DNA of 32,853 bases from NCBI GenBank assembly GCA_020427145.1, contig JAGQOU010000180.1, positions 1-32,853 of the forward strand. Direction: 5' to 3'. Positions 7,176-15,300 of the stretch are shown piece by piece; position 1 is the stretch's first letter, and every line of letters starts with the position of its first letter. The notes under the pieces are model-generated. The model made no database searches. It was not told the origin of the DNA and worked only from the letters and a program-made list of their open reading frames with translations. This DNA is from Planctomycetales bacterium (GTDB lineage: Bacteria > Planctomycetota > Planctomycetia > Pirellulales > Lacipirellulaceae). The position numbers and the translations under genes were made by a program.

Positions 7176-8177
7176 ATGGCCACTACCACCACCGAACCGT
7201 CCGCCGAATACGACATCGACGAACAGCCGCAGCCGCACGACGAGACGCCGGCAGCGGAGCGCACCCTCCCTTGGCCCGCGACGGCGACGAATCCCGTGCG
7301 CGTCCGCTGGCGTTACGCCATCGGCATCCCGCTGGTCCATGTCTTGGCGTGCTTGGCATTTTTTCCGTACTTCTTCAGCTGGACCGGCGTCGTGTTAGCC
7401 GTGCTGGGGTTGTACGTCTTTGGCACGCTGGGAATCAATCTCTGTTATCACCGGTTGCTCACCCACCAGGGCTTCGTCGTGCCGAAGAAGTTGGAGCACG
7501 CGCTGGCTGTGCTGGGCGTCTGTACGTTGCAGGACACGCCTGCGTGCTGGGTGGCGATGCACCGGATCCACCACCGTCACAGCGACGAGCAGCCCGATCC
7601 GCATAGTCCGCTCGTGGCGTTTCTCTGGGGACACTGTGGCTGGTTGATGTTCGTCAACCGCGACTTCGTAAACATCAACTACTATCAGAAATACACCCGC
7701 GACCTGCTTCGCGATCCGTTTTATCTGAACCTAGAACGGGGCTGGAAGTGGCTCTTCATCTACCTGGCCAGCATGGCTGTGTTTTTCCTGGCGGGGTTCG
7801 GCATCGGCGCGGCCAGCGGCGGCTTGGCCGCGGGCGTGCAATTCGGCGCCAGTCTGGTCGTGTGGGGCGTTTTCGTCCGTACGATCGCCACCTGGCACAT
7901 CACCTGGAGCGTGAACTCGGTGACCCATGTGTGGGGCTATCGCAATTACGAAACCAGCGACAACAGCCGCAACAACATCCTCGTCGGCTTGTGGAGCAAC
8001 GGCGAGGGCTGGCACAACAATCACCACGCCGATCAGCGAGCGGCCGCCCACGGGCACAAGTGGTGGGAATTTGACGTCACTTGGATCACGATCCGCGTGC
8101 TGGAGAAGCTGGGCCTGGCACGCGATATCGTGCGGCCCAAGTCGTGGAAAGACTCGGCAGCGACTCCCTCGGCCTGA
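7176..8177 (+). CDS. acyl-CoA/fatty acid desaturase (membrane di-iron)
   Basis: This 333-residue membrane enzyme has all three histidine boxes of the front/delta-9 desaturase family: HRLLTH (92-97), HRIHHRH (129-135) and HNNHH (280-284), plus supporting His241 (WHITWSVNS) and His251. They bind the di-iron centre that introduces a double bond into an acyl chain using O2 and an electron donor. Hydrophobic segments lie at about 48-90 and 190-240. The first ~40 residues are acidic/polar and cytoplasmic. ATG at 7176 is the only in-frame ATG close to the domain. The electron donor is not in the window, though reduced ferredoxin or cytochrome b5 types are usual. The gene probably adjusts membrane fluidity. 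It diverges from the NTT-like gene, and a DUF1598 gene converges on it. Confidence 0.93.
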   Translation: MATTTTEPSAEYDIDEQPQPHDETPAAERTLPWPATATNPVRVRWRYAIGIPLVHVLACLAFFPYFFSWTGVVLAVLGLYVFGTLGINLCYHRLLTHQGFVVPKKLEHALAVLGVCTLQDTPACWVAMHRIHHRHSDEQPDPHSPLVAFLWGHCGWLMFVNRDFVNINYYQKYTRDLLRDPFYLNLERGWKWLFIYLASMAVFFLAGFGIGAASGGLAAGVQFGASLVVWGVFVRTIATWHITWSVNSVTHVWGYRNYETSDNSRNNILVGLWSNGEGWHNNHHADQRAAAHGHKWWEFDVTWITIRVLEKLGLARDIVRPKSWKDSAATPSA

Positions 8178-8275
8178 CGCGCTTCGTGGCGAACGACAAC
8201 GGAGCCCGCGACAACGGGGGGCGCCCGGGTGGTCGTCCCCAGGCGCGCCCGGACGTGGCGATCTGCCGAGTGCGC

Positions 8276-8319
8276 AAAGAAAAACAGGGTCGCCGCGAGT
8301 CCCGACGCGGCGGCCCTGT
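8276..8319 (-). terminator. intrinsic terminator of the DUF1598 gene
   Basis: A 14-bp GC-rich stem (8284-8297 pairing with 8306-8319, one wobble pair, 8-nt loop). Read on the minus strand it is followed by TTTTTCTTT, the classical layout of a rho-independent terminator. It lies about 50 nt beyond the stop of the minus-strand gene at 8369 and may also stop transcripts from the convergent desaturase. Confidence 0.85.
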
Positions 8320-8368
8320 CCGTAATTTCTGTCAGTTGCGAGAGCTCCCGACGGCGTCGGGCGGGCGA

Positions 8369-9703
8369 CTAGAACGACCCGGCGCCCTCGCCGAATTGCG
8401 AGCGAACCTCGGCCAGCGAGCTGACCGCTTCGTTGTTCTCGACAACGCTCCAGGGGAGCATCTCGACGCCGCCCGAGGCGGTGACGATCCAATTACGGCC
8501 CTTTTTCAACAGGCTCGCCTTGCTGGCGGTCTGCGTGGGGGCGGGGAAGCGTACCAGAGATTGCCCGCCGAGCAACTCGGGCGCCTGCAGGCCAGCCCGC
8601 TCGAACATCTGCTCGCGTTCGACGATGGCGCCGATGACGGCCAAGTCCATCAGGTTGCGCAGCTGGCCGAACGTCGAATCGTGGGCGGCAAGTTCCTCGT
8701 AGTGCTCCGTCATCAGGTCGGCCCATTTGGCGGCGGTCGGGTCGCTCTGCCCGGTTTGTTGCTTCTGGCCGCTGGCGGCGACGTAATCGGTTTCGGTCAG
8801 GCACTTCACGCCCGGTCCGCGCAGTTCCCAGGACATGCCCTCGGCGTCCTGGGCGAGCGGCTCGTAGTTGGGGGCCAGCCACCACCGCGGCGTCATGCTC
8901 TGCATGCCACGGGCGCCGCCGCGCATCATTTGCAGAAAGCTGGGCAGTCCGCCAATGGGCGCGGCCTCAAAATTCATCGCCAGCCGCTTCATGCGGAAGT
9001 CAGCGGCCACCAGCGTACGGGCAAAGTGGCTCGTGGCCGGCACGCCGGTGACAGTGATCCGCTGCGGGCCCAGGGCCGACTCGATGGACGCGGCCGTTTC
9101 GTCCGGATTGCCGATGGTGCGCATCTGCGAAATGACCTGCTGCACTCGCTCCAAACCGGCGGGAGTGGGGTCGATCGAGCAGGTGATCGCTTCCACGCGC
9201 GACTGCGGACCGCTCCGCAGCGCGGCCATCAGATCGTCGAGCAGAATCACGGGGCGGTTGGTTGTGAGACCCACCACGTTGCCCAACTCGTCGATCTTCC
9301 AGCCCTCGGCAGGACCGACTAATACGATGTCCTGTCGTTCGGGATAGGCGAACACGTAGCGAACTCGCTGCAGTCCGGCGACGAATTCCACTTCCGGCGG
9401 CAGCGGCTTGTTCTCAGCCTTGCAGCGGGCAATGTTTTCTTCGAGCCACTTCAGCGAAACGGATCGCAATTCGGTGAACTTCTCGAGATCGGCGGGAGCG
9501 TCGATCTGAGCATCGGCCCGTGCCGCATCAATGGCCTGCTGGTCGACGACAGATGGCGTCGACAGTACGCCCTCCGCGTCGACCGAGACGCCGCCCACGG
9601 CGCGGTTGAACCCACCGCCGAAGAATTGCCCGTAGGACGGCTGAACGCTGCACAGCGTCAGTGCAGCAACGTAAAGGCAGCAAGAAAGCGTCTTCCGCAC
9701 CAT
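8369..9703 (-). CDS. secreted DUF1598-type planctomycete protein
   Basis: A 444-residue protein with an N-terminal signal peptide (MVRKTLSCCLYVAALTLCSV, with likely cleavage after SYG). The mature start GFNRAVGGVSVDAEGVLSTP and the block YVFAYPERQDIVLVGPAEGW look like the planctomycete DUF1598 family, from memory rather than from a search. The rest is a soluble alpha/beta-type sequence with no recognised catalytic motif and no transmembrane helix. The C-terminus ends in a Gly/Ser-rich GEGAGSF tail. ATG at 9703 is chosen because it begins the signal peptide directly; the in-frame extension to 9961 would bury it. It is divergent from the FHA regulator, and a strong terminator follows it. Function is unknown; an envelope or periplasmic role is inferred from the signal peptide only. 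Confidence 0.78.
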   Translation of the reverse strand: MVRKTLSCCLYVAALTLCSVQPSYGQFFGGGFNRAVGGVSVDAEGVLSTPSVVDQQAIDAARADAQIDAPADLEKFTELRSVSLKWLEENIARCKAENKPLPPEVEFVAGLQRVRYVFAYPERQDIVLVGPAEGWKIDELGNVVGLTTNRPVILLDDLMAALRSGPQSRVEAITCSIDPTPAGLERVQQVISQMRTIGNPDETAASIESALGPQRITVTGVPATSHFARTLVAADFRMKRLAMNFEAAPIGGLPSFLQMMRGGARGMQSMTPRWWLAPNYEPLAQDAEGMSWELRGPGVKCLTETDYVAASGQKQQTGQSDPTAAKWADLMTEHYEELAAHDSTFGQLRNLMDLAVIGAIVEREQMFERAGLQAPELLGGQSLVRFPAPTQTASKASLLKKGRNWIVTASGGVEMLPWSVVENNEAVSSLAEVRSQFGEGAGSF

Positions 9704-10073
9704 GGATTTCTCCAAGTTCGCCGGCGTCCCGGTCGGTTGACCGCGGACGTAGTGATCGGCGATGAGTCTGGGAGCCCCCCTGGAAATCCGCTCGGCGAGC
9801 GGCGGCGGGGCAAGGTCTGTTCCGCGCAATCGGGGCGTCTTCGAACATTGCGAAGCGCGCCTCGGCGATTTCTTCAGAGTAGTTGCTAACTCTTTGCCAT
9901 TCAACACTTTTGACCCGGCCGCGGGGGCGGATGAGGTCGGATTGCTCGGTTTGACCGGCATAACCGGGCCGAACCTGTCGTGTTGGCCCGGACAAACTTT
10001 GACGGCATTCCTCGCACGGCGTCAGAAATCGGCCCTAAACCCAAGCCAGCCAGCCGTTTGCGGTACCGATAGC

Positions 10074-10103
10074 TTGAACCGACCCGCCCCGGCAGAATAT
10101 GGT
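10074..10103 (+). promoter_or_regulatory. candidate sigma-70-type promoter for the FHA regulator
   Basis: TTGAAC (10074-10079), 18 nt, TATGGT (10098-10103), about 85 nt before the ATG at 10189. The -35 is good and the -10 fair. The assignment rests on sequence only. Confidence 0.35.
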
Positions 10104-10136
10104 GTAGTGGCCGGACTGGCGCCGATGAGTGTGGCA

Positions 10137-10150
10137 GAATTGAACAATTC
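10137..10150. promoter_or_regulatory. small palindrome GAATTG-AA-CAATTC, possible operator
   Basis: A perfect 6-bp inverted repeat with a 2-nt centre lies 38 nt before the FHA regulator start and downstream of the candidate promoter. It could be an operator or a short leader hairpin; there is no further support. Confidence 0.3.
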
Positions 10151-10188
10151 GCGCCGCCGCGCCCGCGCCGCCCAATCCCGAGATCTGC

Positions 10189-12231
10189 ATGTCTAGCGGC
10201 TACCTCATCATTCGCGATGGCTCGAAATGGGCTGACGTCATTCGACTCGTGCCGGGCGAGTCGGTCACGATCGGTCGCGCGCCGACCAATACAATCGTGG
10301 TGAAGGACGAACGTTGCAGCCGCAACCACGCCGAGGTGTTTCAGGCAGCCGGCGCATGGCGCCTCCGCGATTTGGAAAGCCGTAACGGCACGCTCGTCGC
10401 AGGCGAACGCGTCACGCGCGACTACGAGTTGCAGCCGGGCGACATTATTCAAATCGGCAACTCGCACATGGCGTACGTCGACGACTTGGCAGCGGCGTTT
10501 CCCGATACGTCCACGTTGCTCAAGTCGTCCAAGCCGATCGACGGCGAAGACGGCGACATCGTGCTGCCGGTGGGGCCGGATGAAGAGAGCGTGTTGGACG
10601 GTTTCGAGCCGACCACGATTACGCATCGCAAGGGACAGACGCGGTTTCTCGATCTGCCCCAACTGGACGACGGAGAGGAGTCGAGCCCCAAGCTCGGGCG
10701 CGCCGCGGCCAAACTGTGTCGATTAGCGTTTGAACTGGCCAAGGGCACCGACGTGGTTTCGCTGGCCAACGTGGCGCTCAACGGTCTGTTTGAGGGAACG
10801 CAGGTCGACGCCGGGGCGCTGCTGCTGCGTCGCCGCGACGAATCGGGCCGCCGGACGGGCGAAGAGCTTGAGGTGATCGCCTCGCGAAGCGATAGCGATC
10901 ACGCCTATCACCGCGTGTCCTCCTTTCTCGCCGGCACCGTGATGCGCGACGGGCAGGCCGTCATGGCGCGCAACGTGATGGACGATAGCCAACTCGGCAA
11001 CCGCGATAGTCGCGGCGACATTCTGGCGACCAGCGTCATCTGCGCCCCGATTCGTCTGGAAGGCCAGTCGCTCGGACTGATCCACATGTATTCGACCGAC
11101 CCGGATCGCAGCACCGACCCCGAGGACTTGGAGTTCACGCTGGCAGTGGCCGACACCGTGGGCGTGGCTCTGCAGAATCTCAGCAAGCGGCAAGAACTTG
11201 CTGAGAACCTTAACCAGATGCGCAGCGAAAACGTCCAGCTGCGCGAGCAATTGGGCGTACAAAGCGAAATTGTTGGCTCCAGCGACGTCATGGCCCGGGT
11301 CGCGCAGCAGATTGGCCGCGCCGCTCCCAGCCGGGCGACGGTGCTCATCCGCGGCGAAAGCGGCGTGGGCAAGGAACTCGTCGCGCGGGCCGTGCATTAC
11401 TCAAGCCCCCGCAAGAAGGGCCCATTCGTCTGCATGAACTGCGCCGCCCTTTCCGAAACGCTGCTGGAGAGCGAACTGTTCGGCCACGAGCGGGGCGCAT
11501 TCACCGGGGCCACCGAACGCAAGATCGGCAAGTTCGAGCAAGCCCACAAAGGGACGCTCATGCTCGACGAAATCGGCGAGATGAGCCAAACGATCCAGGC
11601 GAAGTTCCTTCGCGTACTGGAGGGACATCCGTTCGAACGAGTCGGCGGCGCCCAGCAGATCAAAGTCGACGTGCGGGTGATCGCCGCCACGAATCGCGAT
11701 TTAGAAAAGGACGTCGCGGAGGGAAAATTCCGCCGCGATCTCTACTTCCGCCTGCATGTGTTGGAGATCATTGTGCCCGGCCTGCGCAAACGGCCGGAGG
11801 ACATTCCCGAACTGGCAGAGTACTTCCTGCGCAAGTTCAACGAGGAAACGGGGCGCAAGCTGCAGGGCTTTTCGCCGCGGGCCATGGAAGAACTGCTGCG
11901 ATATCGCTGGCCCGGCAACGTGCGCGAAATGAAGAACGTCATCGAGCGGGCCGTGGTGCTCGCCCGCGGCGAATTTGTCGACCACGACGATCTTGTGCTG
12001 TCCCACCTCAAGACAGCGGGCGACACGGAAATCGGCGGCGAGTATGCCGACGAAAAAGTCGGTTATGAACCGGCGTCGCTGGCCGATATCGAACGTGCGC
12101 ATATCTTGCGGACGCTCACCGCCACTCGCTGGAATAAGAGCAAGGCGGCGACGATCTTGGGAATCGAACGGTCCACCCTCGATCGCAAGATTCGCCGCTA
12201 TGACCTCACCGCCGAGCGACAGCACTACTAA
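10189..12231 (+). CDS. FHA-GAF-AAA+-Fis sigma-54-dependent transcriptional activator
   Basis: A 680-residue cytoplasmic regulator. FHA domain at about residues 25-98, with GR (29-30), SRNH (44-47) and SRNGT (64-68), binds phosphothreonine peptides. A GAF-type sensor region spans about 175-335. The sigma-54 AAA+ ATPase starts at about 365, with Walker A GESGVGKE (about 389-396), the sigma-54 contact loop GAFTGA (436-441), Walker B LMLDEI (about 456-461) and a C-terminal sensor WPGNVREM. A Fis-type helix-turn-helix closes the protein ([20 protein letters not shown]). It has no receiver domain, so control probably comes from a Ser/Thr kinase via FHA and from a ligand or redox signal via GAF. This layout is common in Planctomycetes and Myxococcota. 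Its target genes are unknown; no good sigma-54 promoter was seen in the window. Confidence 0.95.
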   Translation: MSSGYLIIRDGSKWADVIRLVPGESVTIGRAPTNTIVVKDERCSRNHAEVFQAAGAWRLRDLESRNGTLVAGERVTRDYELQPGDIIQIGNSHMAYVDDLAAAFPDTSTLLKSSKPIDGEDGDIVLPVGPDEESVLDGFEPTTITHRKGQTRFLDLPQLDDGEESSPKLGRAAAKLCRLAFELAKGTDVVSLANVALNGLFEGTQVDAGALLLRRRDESGRRTGEELEVIASRSDSDHAYHRVSSFLAGTVMRDGQAVMARNVMDDSQLGNRDSRGDILATSVICAPIRLEGQSLGLIHMYSTDPDRSTDPEDLEFTLAVADTVGVALQNLSKRQELAENLNQMRSENVQLREQLGVQSEIVGSSDVMARVAQQIGRAAPSRATVLIRGESGVGKELVARAVHYSSPRKKGPFVCMNCAALSETLLESELFGHERGAFTGATERKIGKFEQAHKGTLMLDEIGEMSQTIQAKFLRVLEGHPFERVGGAQQIKVDVRVIAATNRDLEKDVAEGKFRRDLYFRLHVLEIIVPGLRKRPEDIPELAEYFLRKFNEETGRKLQGFSPRAMEELLRYRWPGNVREMKNVIERAVVLARGEFVDHDDLVLSHLKTAGDTEIGGEYADEKVGYEPASLADIERAHILRTLTATRWNKSKAATILGIERSTLDRKIRRYDLTAERQHY

Positions 12232-12244
12232 GCCTTGTCGGCAA

Positions 12245-12290
12245 ACCGCCTGGCAAGGCGGTCTCGCGGAGTGCGAGGCTCTGCCGAGCC
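12245..12290. terminator. three consecutive short hairpins between convergent genes
   Basis: ACCGCCT-GGCA-AGGCGGT (12245-12262), CTCGC-GGAGT-GCGAG (12263-12277) and GGCTC-TGCC-GAGCC (12277-12290) follow one another directly after the FHA regulator stop and before the end of the convergent hydrolase gene. There is no T-run, so they may act as a bidirectional transcription barrier or mRNA end stabiliser rather than a canonical terminator. Confidence 0.5.
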
Positions 12291-12351
12291 CGGGAGAGGC
12301 GGCCCAACGCCGATTCGTGAAGCACTTGATCGGCTTCAACTTCGATCGCGC

Positions 12352-15300
12352 CTACATTTTGAGCAATTCGAAGAATCGATCGAAGGCCTCTTCGCGTTGC
12401 CCGTCAGTTTCGACCGAGTGCTGGGCGTCGCGTTCGCCAAGCGCCCGCCGAGCGAGACGGCTGAACTGGAGGTCTTCGACGGCGCGATCACGACGTTCAT
12501 GGAGGGCGTCGTCAATTCGTCGCGTGGGGACGAAGTCTCCGAAGCATCTTTCCGCGCGAGAGGCGATCAGATCGCTTCGCCTCGGGAAAATCATGCTGCT
12601 AGCGCTCGGCGCTGCGATAAGCTGATCGTAGGCCCCGGCGACTGCCGTTGCGGCCTCTGCGAAGGACGAACTCGCGGCCGCAACGATTTCTGTCGCGCCG
12701 AAACGGGAACTCCAAACCGACAGGTCGCCCGCGTCGACGACGCCGTCGCCGTTGCCGTCGGCGCCGGTGAGCAGCGGGACGGTCGTGGCAAATTGCCGCT
12801 GCCATGTGAGGAAATCCGATCCCGCGACGGAGCCGTCCCCGTCATAGTCGCCAGGAATCCCCGGGCTGACCGCGACCCGTACGACACTGGACGTCGACAG
12901 CCCTGTCGTCGTATTGGAGATGGTCGCTTCGAGGAAGTAAACGCCGGGCTGCTCAAACGTCGCGGTCGAGTTCTTGGCGGCGTTATTGCCGTTGACCGAG
13001 AAAGTCACCGGGGCGGGCGGCACGCCGATCGTGGCCCAGGTGTAAGCTAGCGCGGATTCGCCAGCCGTCAGATCCGATCCCAGAACGCTGACCGTCGTCG
13101 TTGTCGAGGCCACGGGGTTTTCGGCCGTGGCTGCCGGCGCAACGACCACGGGACTGGCCATTAGCATGATCTGTTGCGCCGACAATGCGGCTGAGTAGAT
13201 TCGGAAATCGTCAATCCGGCCAAGAAAACCGGGGTCGACTGCGTACTGCGAGTCGCCCAGGTAATTCTGCGTGGTGGCGCCCAAGTCGGTCGGATGGATT
13301 GTCATATTCTCGTTGGTCGCCACGGGCACGCCGTTGACGAACATCGTGCCGGTGTCGCCTGCGAGAGTAATCGCCACATGCACCCACGATCCGGCTGTAA
13401 GCACTGGTCCATTGAGTTGCTGCTCGCCGCCGACGCCGGTGGTGGTGATGGCAAATCGCAGCGGGCCCCCGGCCCCGTTGGCTCGCGGCGTTAAGAACAT
13501 GTTGACGCTTGTTCCTGAGCCGAAATCGAAGATTCGCGACCAGGTATTCAGCGTGTCGACGTTGAACCAAGTGGCAATGGTGAAATCATTCAACCCGCTT
13601 ACGATCCCTGTCGGCAGTTCGACGGCGCCGCCGTTGAGGGCCAAGGCGTTTCCGCCGACGCCAGTCGACCAGCCAGCCAGTCCGTTGAGAGTGCCGGTGT
13701 TGCCGTTGCCCGATGAGTCGGCGAGCGTCGTCCCGGTCGTGGCGTCGGCTTGGTACCACGCTTCGGGCGTAATAATCGACAAGGTGGCGTCGGCGCTGCC
13801 CAAAGCGGAGGTGACGTGGACCGTGGCCGAACCGGCCGCGAGAGGCGCCGTATAGAGCCCCGCTGCGTTGACGCTGCCGGCGCCGCTGGCGATCGACCAC
13901 GTCACCGCCAGCTGCTCTTGCAGCGGATCCCCAAACTGGTCAGCCGCATTGGCGGAGAGTTGCGCCGTGGCGCCAGCCGCGACGATGGCGTCCGACGGCG
14001 TCACGACGACCATCCCGGAAGCGAGTTGAGCCACCGTGACGGCGACCGAGCTCGTCGTGCTGGCTCCGTTGGCAGGGTTGACGATTGTGGCTGTGAATTC
14101 GTAGTCGCCGGCTTGCGTGAAGGTTGCCGTCGAATTCTTGGCGGCGTTCGAGCCGTTCGCACTGAAGCTGACCGCGGCGGGCCCCGTGGCGGACCACGTG
14201 TAGGTCAGGCTTGCCTCGCCGCCGGTCGCGGCGCCCAGTACCGACAGATCAGTGGTCGTGCCTGTCACCAGTGCCGGACTGGCGGCGGCGGGCGTCGCGA
14301 TGGTCGGCGCATCAACGTCGGCCGTGAACTCCAAAATTGTGAGCGAGTATCCCGGGAATGCGTATGTGAAACTCGTGTCCAATCCCGACACCACCGTGGC
14401 GACTGGAGCAATACTGTTCGGGTTGGCCAGGGAGTTCTGCGCATTGTTTGCCAGCGCTGCGAGCGTCGTTGCGCTGGCTGTCGGCGAGACGGTCAGAGCT
14501 CCGTCCAAGTTGATCGTCGTTTCGGCGAGCGTCCCCGTCGCGTTGACGACCGTCACAAAGTAGGTGGAGTCCGTACGGGTCACGAGCGTCTGCAATCCCG
14601 TGGCGGCGCTCACCGAACTTGCTACGATGTTCGTGCCGCGATTCTGCGACAGCATCTGCTGGACGTAATAGCTTGGCGAGACGTAGCTGGAGAGGTTGTC
14701 GTAGCCAATCAGGTCGGGCGTCCACTGAATCCCGTCGACGTTGACCCATAATGGAGCATACGCTGACATCGTCACCAGATCGGCGTTGCGTTCCAATCCC
14801 ATGAGAAATGCAGCCTCGCCGAGGGCGGCCGCCATAGTGCTGGTGGGCGCTCCTTCGCGGGCGGCGTATTCCCCGACTAGGATTTTGTAGTCGCCGCGGG
14901 CCGCGTTGTCGTAGTAGTCGGAATTTGCCAGGAACCACTGCGGCGTGTTGTAGAAGTGGTCGTCCAGCACGTCGAACGGACGTCCGCCCGTGGCGGTACT
15001 GGTGGCGATAATCTGAAGATTTGGAAACTCGGCGTGAATTGCGTCGTAAAACAACGGATACCGCTGGGGATAGGTCGAGGAGAACCAGTCTTCATTGCCG
15101 ATCTCGACGAAGTTGACGTCGTACGGTTCGGGATGCCCGTTGGCGGCGCGCAAGGCTCCCCAGGCGGTCGTGACCGGATCGAGCACATAGTGCAGTTCGT
15201 TCACCGCGTCGATCACGTCGTTGGCGAGCGTCGCGCCGGTGTCTGACGATCCATTGAGCGTGTAGCCCGCGTAAACCCCGAGGATCGGCTCAGCCCCCAC

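Larger units (their letters stand above)
9704..10188. other. 485-nt divergent intergenic region
   Basis: The region separates the DUF1598 gene (minus) from the FHA-sigma54 activator (plus). I see no convincing gene in it. It holds a candidate promoter at 10074-10103 and a small inverted repeat at 10137-10150, each listed separately. GAGT and ACTC flank a short imperfect palindrome near 9877-9892. No sigma-54 -24/-12 element (GG and GC spaced by 10) with good flanks was found. Confidence 0.6.

Noticed and set aside
6921..7340. N-terminal extension of the NTT-like transporter
   Set aside because: The frame is open, but the peptide is Arg/Gly-rich, not hydrophobic, and overlaps the divergent desaturase and its probable promoter.
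8369..9961. Longer form of the DUF1598 protein starting at 9961
   Set aside because: It would place a clear signal peptide 86 residues inside the protein.
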